Shown here in pieces: positions 13,486 to 20,444 of a stretch of 20,444 bases of DNA. The stretch lies in contig JALHTA010000113.1 in assembly GCA_022865545.1 (NCBI GenBank), positions 1 to 20,444 on the forward strand, in the 5' to 3' direction. Source of the DNA: Actinomycetota bacterium (GTDB taxonomy: Bacteria; Actinomycetota; Humimicrobiia; Humimicrobiales; Humimicrobiaceae). Position numbers and translations under genes: made by a program. How positions within the stretch are numbered: the stretch's first letter is position 1; each line of letters begins with the position of its first letter. Under the pieces are notes generated by a model that worked only from the letters and a program-made list of their open reading frames with translations, was not told the DNA's origin and made no database searches.

Positions 13486-14551
13486 TTCAAGGAACTTTCT
13501 TTCAGGAGATGAATCCGAGATCGGAAACCTGGATGGAAACTCCATTATTCTCAGCACGAGAGTGGCCCTTGCCCGAAATCTTGCAAATCATAAGTTTCCC
13601 TCTTCCAGTACTCTTGATGAAAGAACCCAGATAATACGAACTGTCCAGGATTGTATGGAAGGTATAGACGGAAGCTTTGAGTTTCATTTTCACCAGCTCT
13701 CAAGGCTTACAAGAGTGCAGAGGCAAATGATCCTTGGTGATTACCAGATCGATGAAGAATTTGTATCAAAACTATCAGGCAGGGCGATATTATTATCTCC
13801 CCGTCTTTCCTTAAAAGATAGTGCTATTTCCATATTGTTGTGCTGGGATGATCATATAAGGATACAGGTATCGTCTCAGGGTTCATGCATAAAAGAAGGA
13901 TATGTACTAACTGGAAAAATAGAAAAATTACTCGAATCAAGGCTTTCATTTTCCTTTGATAAGGAATGGGGATACCTTACTGCAAATCCCGCTAATCTTG
14001 GCACAGCGCTTGAAGTATCGATAATGGCGCATCTTCCGGCAATTGCAATTAGTCCGGAGATAGCAGATCTTATTAAGAATCTTACAAAAGTAGGTTGCTC
14101 TATAAGTGGTTTTTCGGGTATAAATTCCGAGATCATAGGTAATCTATTCAGGATATCAAGTTCGAAGACATTGGGCAAGAGTGAAGAAGAGATAGTTGAA
14201 GAAATGCAAGCAATTTGCTTAAATATAATTGAAGAGGAAGAAAGTTCAAGAAAGAAACTGGTTAAAAAGGACCTTCTTGGAGCAAAAGATAATGTATATC
14301 GTTCTTATGGCCTTTTAAAATATGCGAAAATATTATCTTTTGATGAGGCCCTGGAGCTCTTATCTATCTTAAGGCTCGGGCTTGATCTGGGAATCGTCGA
14401 AAAAACCAGGGACTTTGATTTATTTGAACTTATTAATATAATTAGTGACTCTCATGTAATCTCTAATTTTGAGATAGAGGGACCAGTTTCAGACGATGAT
14501 ATCGATTTAAAGAGAGCGGACCTGATAAGAGAAAAAGTACTGGAGGAATAG
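13478..14551 (+). CDS. mcsB: McsB-family protein with degenerate arginine-kinase active site
   Basis: A 357-residue homologue of McsB, the protein-arginine kinase that marks proteins for ClpCP. The fold is recognisable from IILSTRVALARNLANHKFP (23-41), DDHIRIQ (124-130), GYLTANPANLGTALEVSIMAHLPAI (165-189), GNLFRISSSKTLGKSEEEI (221-239) and YRSYGLL through ILRLGLDLGI. Compared with the family motifs as I know them, several active-site residues are replaced. SSRxRLARN has Ala30 for the second Arg. NEEDHIR is CWDDHIR (122-128). CPTNxGTGLRAS has Asn170 for Cys and Glu179 for Arg. VRGxYGEGSEA is ISGFSGINSEI, with Ser210 for Arg and Ile215 for Glu. SNQITLG is SSSKTLG. The RDxxRA phosphoarginine pocket is IDLKRA near the C-terminus. 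The frame is intact, so it is probably expressed but catalytically altered or inactive. It overlaps mcsA, and clpC follows after 8 bases. Confidence 0.85.
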   Translation: MNDSRNFLSGDESEIGNLDGNSIILSTRVALARNLANHKFPSSSTLDERTQIIRTVQDCMEGIDGSFEFHFHQLSRLTRVQRQMILGDYQIDEEFVSKLSGRAILLSPRLSLKDSAISILLCWDDHIRIQVSSQGSCIKEGYVLTGKIEKLLESRLSFSFDKEWGYLTANPANLGTALEVSIMAHLPAIAISPEIADLIKNLTKVGCSISGFSGINSEIIGNLFRISSSKTLGKSEEEIVEEMQAICLNIIEEEESSRKKLVKKDLLGAKDNVYRSYGLLKYAKILSFDEALELLSILRLGLDLGIVEKTRDFDLFELINIISDSHVISNFEIEGPVSDDDIDLKRADLIREKVLEE

Positions 14552-14559
14552 ATTAAAAT

Positions 14560-17034
14560 ATGTTTGAAAGATTTACAGAAAGAGCAAGAAAAGTAGTTGT
14601 AAAAGCTCAGGATGAAGCCCGGTTCCTGAAGCAGAATTATATTGGTACTGAGCATATCCTGCTGGGCCTCATTGATGAGAAAGAAGGAATTGCTGCAAAA
14701 GTATTTCAGGAGCTTGATATAGCATTTGATAGTATAAGAGCTGCAATAAAAGATGTAGTCACGGAAGGAAGCTCTGAGTCATATGAACATATACCTTTTA
14801 CCCCCAGGGCAAAAAAGGTCCTTGAGCTTTCCCTCAGGGAGGCCCTGCAGATGGGACATAATTATATTGGCACAGAACATATATTGCTGGGGCTACTACG
14901 TGAAGGGGAAGGTGTGGCGGCAAGGGTGCTGAATAGTCTTGGGATTACTCTTAGCAATGTAAAAGAAAAGGTAAAGGAGATCCTGAACAGGCAGTCACTT
15001 TATGCTGATTCTGATTTAAAGACCAGCCAGGACAGCAGCATGCCGAAAAGGACGCTAAAGATGTTAAACCAGTTTGGCAGGGAGCTTACACAGTTAGCAA
15101 AAGATGGAAAGCTCGACCCTGTCATCGGCAGGAAAAAGGAAATCGACAGGATAATACAGATCCTTTCAAGGAGGACTAAAAATAATCCAATACTTATCGG
15201 TGAATCCGGTGTAGGGAAAACTGCCATCGTAGAGGGAATTGCTCAATATATTATAACAAATAAGATACCATCCAATCTTTCGGGTAAAAGGATATTCACA
15301 CTCGACCTGGGTGCGCTTATCGCAGGTTCCAGGTACAGGGGAGACTTTGAGGAAAGACTTAAGAAGGTACTCGCTGAGATTAAAGATAGTGGAAATATTA
15401 TTTTATTTATAGATGAAGTCCATACGCTTGTAGGGGCAGGGGCCGCTGAAGGTGCCATAGATGCAGCCAGTATTTTAAAACCCATGCTTGCAAGAGGCGA
15501 GATACAGACAATAGGTGCTACGACTATTACAGAATACCGTAAATATGTTGAAAAAGACAAAGCCCTGGAGCGAAGGTTCCAACCTATCTTTGTTGAGGAA
15601 CCTTCTGTATTTGAGACTATCGAAATACTAAAAGGGCTCAAAACAAGATATGAGACATTCCATAGCTTGACAATAACTGATGAGGCAATAAATTCAGCTG
15701 CAAAATTGTCCCAACGCTATATCAGCGACAGGTTTCTTCCTGATAAAGCTATTGACCTGATCGATGAGGCAAGCTCAAGGGTAAGGGTGCGTACACTTAT
15801 GACTCCCCCTGACCTTAAAGAATTGGAAGCAAGCATCACAAGCATTGTGGAGCAGAAACAACAGGCGATAAAGGATCAGGATTTTGAAAAAGCTGCTCAA
15901 TTGCGTGACAAGGAAAAGCAGCTCTTAAAGGAAAAGAAGGAAATAGAAGAGCAAAAAAGCCGTTCAAAAAAGACAAATAAAGAAATCGTTGACGAAAATG
16001 ACATAGCCGAGGTCCTTTCAAACTGGACCGGTGTTCCAGTCTATAAGCTTACTTCTACAGAATCATCAAAGCTTATGAATATGGAAGATGACCTCCACAA
16101 GAGGGTTATAGGTCAGGATCAGGCGATAAAGACAGTATCCAAAGCTATCAGGAGATCGCGTTCAGGACTGAAGGATCCCAAAAGACCGATTGGTTCATTC
16201 ATGTTCCTGGGACCTTCCGGTGTAGGAAAGACAGAGCTTGCAAAGACCATTGCGGAATTTCTTTTTGAGAAGGAAGAAACGCTCATACAGGTGGATATGT
16301 CTGAATATATGGAAAAACATTCTGTTTCCAAGCTTGTAGGTTCACCCCCTGGATATGTAGGTTATGATGAAGGTGGTCAGCTGACCGAGATGGTAAGAAG
16401 GAAACCTTATAGCGTGATACTGCTTGATGAGATCGAAAAGGCCCATCCCGATGTATTTAATATTCTTCTACAAATATTTGAAGACGGGCACCTTACTGAT
16501 TCACAGGGTAAAAGAGTCGATTTTAAAAATACTGTAATAATCATGACTTCAAATCTCGGAGCAAGGGAGATACAGAAGAATAATCCTATGGGATTTAAGA
16601 AGATAGACACTGAGGATCTCTCATATGACGGGATAAAGGAAAAAGTCATGAGTGAGTTAAAAAGGGCATTCAGGCCAGAATTTTTAAACCGCATAGACGA
16701 AGTCATCGTATTTCATAAACTCACAGAGAAACAAGTCTTTAATATAATGGACCTTATGATGGCCAGGCTTGGACAGGCACTTGAGCTACAGGGGATCATG
16801 ATCGATATTAAAAAGAGCGCGAAAGATCTGCTTCTTAAAAAAGGTTATGATTCTGCGATGGGTGCAAGACCAATGAGAAGGGCCATACAGAGTCTTATTG
16901 AGGATCCAATATCTGAGAAGATCATTGCAGGTGAGGTAAAATCAGGGCAAGAATTAGTCGTAAAATCAAAAGACGGCAAAATACAATTCGAAATTAAGAA
17001 ACTTAGTAGCTCCGGCAGCGTCTTAAAAGTATAG
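14560..17034 (+). CDS. clpC: AAA+ unfoldase ClpC
   Basis: An 824-residue Hsp100 unfoldase that feeds proteins to the ClpP protease. Two N-domain repeats (about 1-145) each carry IGTEHILLGL; Glu31 and Glu106 correspond to the phosphoarginine-binding glutamates of Bacillus ClpC and are conserved. AAA1 has Walker A GESGVGKT (214-221) and Walker B ILFIDEVHTL. A UVR-containing middle domain follows (QQAIKDQDFEKAAQLRDKEKQL). AAA2 has GPSGVGKT (551-558) and VILLDEIEKAHPDVFNILLQIFEDG, and the protein ends in a normal C-terminal domain. The ATG at 14560 follows GGAGGA (14542-14547), which overlaps the mcsB stop. It is the last gene of the lysS-mcsA-mcsB-clpC run. No CtsR operator or CIRCE element was seen upstream, so heat control at this locus is not evident. 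Confidence 0.97.
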   Translation: MFERFTERARKVVVKAQDEARFLKQNYIGTEHILLGLIDEKEGIAAKVFQELDIAFDSIRAAIKDVVTEGSSESYEHIPFTPRAKKVLELSLREALQMGHNYIGTEHILLGLLREGEGVAARVLNSLGITLSNVKEKVKEILNRQSLYADSDLKTSQDSSMPKRTLKMLNQFGRELTQLAKDGKLDPVIGRKKEIDRIIQILSRRTKNNPILIGESGVGKTAIVEGIAQYIITNKIPSNLSGKRIFTLDLGALIAGSRYRGDFEERLKKVLAEIKDSGNIILFIDEVHTLVGAGAAEGAIDAASILKPMLARGEIQTIGATTITEYRKYVEKDKALERRFQPIFVEEPSVFETIEILKGLKTRYETFHSLTITDEAINSAAKLSQRYISDRFLPDKAIDLIDEASSRVRVRTLMTPPDLKELEASITSIVEQKQQAIKDQDFEKAAQLRDKEKQLLKEKKEIEEQKSRSKKTNKEIVDENDIAEVLSNWTGVPVYKLTSTESSKLMNMEDDLHKRVIGQDQAIKTVSKAIRRSRSGLKDPKRPIGSFMFLGPSGVGKTELAKTIAEFLFEKEETLIQVDMSEYMEKHSVSKLVGSPPGYVGYDEGGQLTEMVRRKPYSVILLDEIEKAHPDVFNILLQIFEDGHLTDSQGKRVDFKNTVIIMTSNLGAREIQKNNPMGFKKIDTEDLSYDGIKEKVMSELKRAFRPEFLNRIDEVIVFHKLTEKQVFNIMDLMMARLGQALELQGIMIDIKKSAKDLLLKKGYDSAMGARPMRRAIQSLIEDPISEKIIAGEVKSGQELVVKSKDGKIQFEIKKLSSSGSVLKV

Positions 17035-17051
17035 TTTTTAGGATATGTTAC

Positions 17052-17081
17052 TTAACAGTTTATAAATAAAATTGTTATAAT
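17052..17081 (+). promoter_or_regulatory. Extended -10 promoter of disA
   Basis: TTAACA (17052-17057), an 18-bp spacer and TATAAT (17076-17081) preceded by TGT form a good sigma-A promoter with an extended -10. The start site would be near 17088, giving a leader of only about 27 nt. No Shine-Dalgarno sequence is visible before the disA ATG. Confidence 0.72.
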
Positions 17082-17114
17082 AAGTATAATATTGGATGAT
17101 TTACTTTTAAGACT

Positions 17115-18224
17115 ATGAATAATAAGAATCAAGAAGGACTATTGCTGGAGAGCCTCCGTAAGATCGCTCCCGGTACTGAACTCGGTTTGGGTATGGAATA
17201 TATCCTGCAGGGGAAAACCGGCGGGTTGATCGTAATAGGCGATTCGGAAGAAGTACTGAAGCTGGTAAATGGCGGGTTTTATATTGGCTGCGGTTTTTCA
17301 CCCACAAAATTCTACGAACTTGCCAAGATGGACGGCGCCATCATACTAAGTTCTGACGGCAGAAGGATACTGTATGCGAATACCCATCTTTTTCCAAATC
17401 CCGAGATAAAGACAACCGAGACTGGTACAAGGCACAGGACTGCTGAAAGGGTTGCAAAGCAAACAAACACTCTTGTCATTTCTATTTCCCAGAAGAGAGA
17501 TGTTATTACAGTCTATAAGGGTAATATCAGGTATATGCTGGAGGAACCAAGAGTGGTCCTGGCAAAAGCCAACCAGGCACTTCAGACGCTGGAAAAATAT
17601 AAGGAAGGGCTTGATGGCCTTACTTTCAATCTAACCGTAAGAGAACTCGAAGATCTCGTCACATTATTTGATGTATGCAGTGTACTTCAGAGGTCAAGCA
17701 TAGTCCAGAAGACAGAAAAGGAAGTCAAAAAATATATTTATGAACTCGGTGATGATGGAAGGCTTCTAAGCATGCAGACTGAAGAGCTGATGGCTAATGT
17801 CGCCAATGATTCTATAAATATTGTGACCGACTATAATCATCCTGATAATAAATCAGAACCCTCCCAGATCATGGAGAAAGTCAATACCCTTTCGGCAGAC
17901 GAACTTCTTGATCTCAATAGGATAGCTCATATTCTGGGTTATAAGACAGTTGGAAACCTTAAGGAGTCAACCCTTCAACCCAGGGGTGTCCGCATACTTT
18001 CTGATGTCCGCAGGCTGCCTCAATCCATAATAATCAATTTAATAGATAAATTTGGTAATTTGAAAAGTATACTTGATGCAAGCATTGATGAATTATCTGA
18101 AGTGGCTGGTATGGGGAAAATAAGAGCTAACTCACTTTATGACCGGTTAAAGAAATATTCTGAGTATTATCTCTATAATGAACCTTATAATAGGGGAGGA
18201 ATATCACCCAAGATCAAAGTATAA
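17115..18224 (+). CDS. disA: DNA integrity scanning diadenylate cyclase DisA
   Basis: A 369-residue enzyme that makes the second messenger c-di-AMP from two ATP and scans DNA for branched lesions. The DAC domain (about 1-140) contains the catalytic motifs DGA (73-75) and RHRTA (106-110), plus GGLIVIGD. A helical spine follows (about 150-290), then a C-terminal helix-hairpin-helix DNA-binding domain with VAGMGKIRANSLYDRLKKY. All motifs are intact, so synthase activity is likely. It has its own promoter and an ATG at 17115. In Bacillota disA usually follows clpC-radA; radA is missing here, but the clpC-disA link is kept. No c-di-AMP phosphodiesterase (gdpP) is in the window. ispD follows after 79 bases. 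Confidence 0.96.
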   Translation: MNNKNQEGLLLESLRKIAPGTELGLGMEYILQGKTGGLIVIGDSEEVLKLVNGGFYIGCGFSPTKFYELAKMDGAIILSSDGRRILYANTHLFPNPEIKTTETGTRHRTAERVAKQTNTLVISISQKRDVITVYKGNIRYMLEEPRVVLAKANQALQTLEKYKEGLDGLTFNLTVRELEDLVTLFDVCSVLQRSSIVQKTEKEVKKYIYELGDDGRLLSMQTEELMANVANDSINIVTDYNHPDNKSEPSQIMEKVNTLSADELLDLNRIAHILGYKTVGNLKESTLQPRGVRILSDVRRLPQSIIINLIDKFGNLKSILDASIDELSEVAGMGKIRANSLYDRLKKYSEYYLYNEPYNRGGISPKIKV

Positions 18225-18303
18225 ACAGTAGGAACCCTAAAGTATCTAAAGTGTGCCGGGTCATAGCCTCTGCTATTACAGCGGTCTTGAAAGTTAGAAA
18301 AAT

Positions 18304-19014
18304 ATGAATGTAGCGATTATTACAGCAGCAGGTAAGGGCACCAGATTAAAAAGCAATATCAGTAAACAGTTTTTAAATATATACAATAAACCTATTCTGG
18401 CTCATACCCTGTCTATTTTTGAGAAGACACCGAAGATTGATGCTATCTATGTATCAGTTCCTAAGGACTATCTGGATTCATGCAGGAAAGATATTGTAGA
18501 GAAGTATAAATTTTCTAAAGTCAGAGAACTAGTGATCGGTGGAAGCCACAGACAGGCATCTGTCTTTAATGCTATTTCAAGTATTCCGGAAGACACAAAT
18601 ATTGTCCTTATCCATGATGGTGTCAGGCCCCTTGTAACTCCTGAGGAGATCAATGCGACAATAAGGAGGCTTATAAATGACAATAAGAAGGATCCGGAAG
18701 TAAAAGGAGTCATTCTTGCTGCACCTGCAAAAGAGACGATAAAGAAAATAATCGGCCAGACTATTGACTCGACTATTCCAAGGGATACTGTCTGGCATGC
18801 CCAGACTCCGCAGACTTTCTTTTACAGGGAGATAATAGAGGCACACCGTAAAGCAGCAGAAGAGGATTATATTGGAACTGATGATGCGAGTCTTATTGAA
18901 AGAATGGGCTGGAAAGTAAATGTAGTCAGGGGAAGGCATGAGAATATAAAGATAACCACTCCAATAGACCTTTTTCTTGCAGAGTTTTTTATAAATAAAA
19001 ATGGGAAACCTTAA
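18304..19014 (+). CDS. ispD: 2-C-methyl-D-erythritol 4-phosphate cytidylyltransferase
   Basis: A 236-residue cytidylyltransferase of the MEP isoprenoid pathway, converting MEP and CTP to CDP-ME. The nucleotide-binding loop ITAAGKGTRLKSNISKQFLN carries Arg14 and Lys21, where the common form is PKQFL. The GGSHRQASVFNAI block, IHDGVRPLVTPEEI, the APAKETIKKI segment and HAQTPQTFFYREI follow, then GTDDASLIERMG and the C-terminal ENIKITTPIDLFLAE. All are in family order and the length is normal. The ATG at 18304 has no strong Shine-Dalgarno sequence. The 79-base gap after disA shows no clear promoter, so cotranscription with disA is likely. ispF follows after 16 bases. Confidence 0.95.
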   Translation: MNVAIITAAGKGTRLKSNISKQFLNIYNKPILAHTLSIFEKTPKIDAIYVSVPKDYLDSCRKDIVEKYKFSKVRELVIGGSHRQASVFNAISSIPEDTNIVLIHDGVRPLVTPEEINATIRRLINDNKKDPEVKGVILAAPAKETIKKIIGQTIDSTIPRDTVWHAQTPQTFFYREIIEAHRKAAEEDYIGTDDASLIERMGWKVNVVRGRHENIKITTPIDLFLAEFFINKNGKP

Positions 19015-19030
19015 AGAAAGTGTTTAACAA

Positions 19031-19498
19031 ATGAGAATCGGAACCGGATTTGACGTACATGCATTTTCGCCGAAAAGAAAGCTTATCCTTGGTGGTGTTG
19101 AAATAAAACACGAAAAGGGACTTGAGGGTCACTCAGATGCAGATGTACTCGTCCATGCAGTTATGGATGCAATACTCGGTGCCTGTGGGCTGGGTGATAT
19201 CGGTATCCATTTTCCGGACAGTGATATGAAATATAAGGATATATCAAGCCTTGCCCTTCTTGGGGAGGTCAGGGAAAAGATGGAAGCAAAAGGTTTTGAG
19301 ATTGAAAATATTGATACCGTACTTATCCTCCAGGAACCAAAAGTCTTTAAATATTTTGGAAAGATGAAGACAAACATCGCAATTACCCTCAAGATCGATA
19401 CCGACAGAATAAATTTAAAAGCTACTACAACAGAGCACCTCGGTTTCTGCGGCAGGGAAGAAGGTGTCGCCGCCCAGAGTGTTGTTCTTCTGAAATAA
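19031..19498 (+). CDS. ispF: 2-C-methyl-D-erythritol 2,4-cyclodiphosphate synthase
   Basis: A 155-residue trimeric zinc enzyme of the MEP pathway that cyclises CDP-ME 2-phosphate, releasing CMP. The metal ligands are present as Asp8 and His10 (GTGFDVHAF) and His42 ([12 protein letters not shown]). Other signatures are [25 protein letters not shown] and the C-terminal [22 protein letters not shown]. The length is normal. It follows ispD by 16 bases and is the last housekeeping gene of the run. In many Gram-positive bacteria cysS or other genes come next; here a toxin-antitoxin locus follows. The ribosome binding site is weak (AAAGAAAG). Confidence 0.97.
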   Translation: MRIGTGFDVHAFSPKRKLILGGVEIKHEKGLEGHSDADVLVHAVMDAILGACGLGDIGIHFPDSDMKYKDISSLALLGEVREKMEAKGFEIENIDTVLILQEPKVFKYFGKMKTNIAITLKIDTDRINLKATTTEHLGFCGREEGVAAQSVVLLK

Positions 19499-19517
19499 AG
19501 CTTATTTACATGATTCA

Positions 19518-19597
19518 GTTGTCACACATACAACGCTCCTTGTCTTTCATTTGACATTTAATGATTGACCACAGATGTGGTTTGGTAACATAGCGTT
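19518..19597. other. Nested inverted repeats between ispF and the toxin-antitoxin locus
   Basis: Three inverted pairs lie here: GTTGT (19518-19522) with ACAAC (19530-19534); AACGCT (19532-19537) with AGCGTT (19592-19597); and ACCACA (19568-19573) with TGTGGT (19576-19581). The last is a 14-bp near-perfect palindrome. No T-tract follows, so it is not a typical terminator of the ispF transcript. A TTGACA at 19551-19556 has no matching -10. Possible roles are a regulator site or a small structured element; none is shown. Confidence 0.35.
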
Positions 19598-19634
19598 TTA
19601 GAATAGGAAATGAAAAATAACATTATAAACTATC

Positions 19635-19670
19635 TTGAAGATGTATTAATTAATTGATATAGTATTACTA
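19635..19670 (+). promoter_or_regulatory. Promoter and palindromic operator candidate of the vapBC-like operon
   Basis: TTGAAG (19635-19640), a 17-bp spacer and TATAGT (19658-19663) form a plausible sigma-A promoter. An 11-bp palindrome, TAGTATTACTA (19660-19670), overlaps the -10 and lies 25 bases before the antitoxin start. Antitoxins of this type usually repress their own promoter by binding such palindromes, so this is the likely autoregulation site (inference). Confidence 0.5.
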
Positions 19671-19695
19671 TTGAAAAAAAGTAAGGAAATATATT

Positions 19696-19953
19696 ATGAG
19701 TATTACAACAATAACAAAAAAAGGCCAAATTACTATTCCAAAGTCAATAAGGGATAAATTAGCTATTAAGGACAATGATAAGCTTTCTGTTAAATTGGTT
19801 GGGAATAAAGCTATTATTGAAAAAATTCCTTTTTTACTTGAGCTTGAAAGCTCGATAAAAACTACCAAAGGTAGGAAGGAATTGGATTGGAAGGAAATAG
19901 AGAGGAAAACTCATGAAGCCCGGGCTAAAAAAGCCGTAAAGGGAAAGGGTTGA
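19696..19953 (+). CDS. vapB: AbrB/MazE-type antitoxin
   Basis: An 85-residue protein whose first 45 residues are a classic SpoVT/AbrB swapped-hairpin DNA-binding domain: TTITKKGQITIPKSIRDKL, then NDKLSVKLVGNKAIIEKI. The C-terminal 40 residues (LELESSIKTTKG through EARAKKAVKGKG) are helical and strongly basic; they should wrap around and neutralise the toxin. The ATG at 19696 is preceded by TAAGGA (19682-19687). The stop lies one base before the toxin start, the usual coupled antitoxin-toxin layout. The gene is AT-rich and uses plainer A/T-ending codons than the genes before it, consistent with recent acquisition. The name vapB is used because the partner is a PIN toxin. Confidence 0.86.
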   Translation: MSITTITKKGQITIPKSIRDKLAIKDNDKLSVKLVGNKAIIEKIPFLLELESSIKTTKGRKELDWKEIERKTHEARAKKAVKGKG

Positions 19954-19954
19954 T

Positions 19955-20359
19955 ATGAAGGAAAGAATATACGCTGATACTAATATTTTTATTCGCTTTT
20001 TTGCTGATGATATGCCTGAACAGACTGAGATTTCAAAAAAAATCTTAAAAGGTTTATTGGAAGATAAATATGAATTATATCTTTGTGATTTAGTTTTTGC
20101 TGAAATCGTCTATGTACTCGAGAGTTATTATAAGCTTGATAAGAAAGATATCCTGGATAAAATGTTTGCAATACTAAAATTTAAGAATCTAGTAGTTGAA
20201 AATAAATCAATAATTATTGAGGCTTTAGAAATATATAATGAGAAAAACATTGATTTTACTGATGCTTATATGGCCTGTCATGCCAGAAAGGCCGGCTGCA
20301 ATAAAATATTTTCATTTGATAAAGATTTTACCAGGATCAATTTTTTGAAAATATTATAA
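19955..20359 (+). CDS. vapC: PIN-domain ribonuclease toxin
   Basis: A 134-residue PIN-domain protein, the toxin half of a VapBC-type module; relatives cleave tRNA or rRNA in a metal-dependent way. The four acidic active-site residues are present: Asp8 (YADTNIFIRF), Glu50 (DLVFAEIVYVLE), Asp103 (DFTDAYMACHA) and Asp122 (IFSFDKDF). The enzyme is therefore predicted active. The ATG at 19955 follows the antitoxin stop by one base, with GGGAAAGGG upstream. The length is normal and the frame intact. The target RNA cannot be read from the sequence. The 85 bases downstream to the window edge show no gene and no terminator. Confidence 0.9.
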   Translation: MKERIYADTNIFIRFFADDMPEQTEISKKILKGLLEDKYELYLCDLVFAEIVYVLESYYKLDKKDILDKMFAILKFKNLVVENKSIIIEALEIYNEKNIDFTDAYMACHARKAGCNKIFSFDKDFTRINFLKIL

Positions 20360-20444
20360 GTGATAATATCAATTTCAATTCTTAAGATAAAAAACTGTAT
20401 ACAAAGACTTGAGCAAACATTAAAATATTTGGATAATGATTAAA

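Noticed and set aside
15000..16706. Several antisense open frames within clpC
   Set aside because: They are out-of-frame shadows of a highly conserved gene, with low-complexity Ser/Leu-rich translations and no ribosome binding sites.
1..20444. CRISPR array, tRNA or rRNA genes
   Set aside because: No regularly spaced direct repeats and no cloverleaf or rRNA-like sequence were seen in any gap. The only tandem repeat is the coding one in rpsR.

Overview
The window is about 20.4 kb of roughly 35-40% GC DNA, almost entirely coding. Apart from one divergent gene start at the left edge, every gene I can support lies on the + strand. The gene orders rpsF-ssb-rpsR-DUF2232-rplI-dnaB-purA and greA-lysS-mcsA-mcsB-clpC-disA-ispD-ispF, the ClpC/McsA/DisA set, a lipobox signal peptide and many TTG starts with strong Shine-Dalgarno sequences point to a bacterium of Gram-positive ancestry (Bacillota-like or a low-GC deep-branching Actinomycetota). 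I cannot place it more precisely from sequence alone.

Layout. 1-76 (minus) is the start of a lipoprotein gene with an in-frame UAG at codon 3. 77-356 is a divergent intergenic region with DnaA-box-like sites. 357-1921 holds a histidine phosphatase and an MscS-type channel. 1982-6439 is a replication and ribosome operon with its own extended -10 promoter and a two-hairpin leader: S6, SSB, S18, a DUF2232 membrane protein, L9 and the DnaB helicase. 6432-9660 carries purine synthesis genes (purA, purD, purE). 9826-10608 is a lone pstB. 10653-17034 starts with a perfect consensus promoter and carries greA, lysS, mcsA, mcsB and clpC. 17052-19498 has its own promoter and carries disA (c-di-AMP synthase) and two consecutive-pathway MEP isoprenoid enzymes, ispD and ispF. 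19635-20359 is an AbrB-type/PIN toxin-antitoxin pair with a palindrome over its promoter. No stretch longer than 300 bases lacks a gene.

Most of this is housekeeping. The most interesting point is mcsB: the fold and neighbourhood of the protein-arginine kinase are kept, but many residues that bind ATP or catalyse transfer are replaced, while the phosphoarginine-reading glutamates of the adjacent ClpC and the zinc cysteines of McsA are intact. The cluster also lacks ctsR and radA. This suggests a ClpC adaptor or regulator that no longer works as a normal arginine kinase. Other points are an 82-residue charged tail on L9, a 12-bp tandem repeat in the S18 N-terminus, absence of gdpP from its usual slot although disA is present, an orphan pstB, and an inverted pair of related 44-bp sequences bracketing purD-purE.
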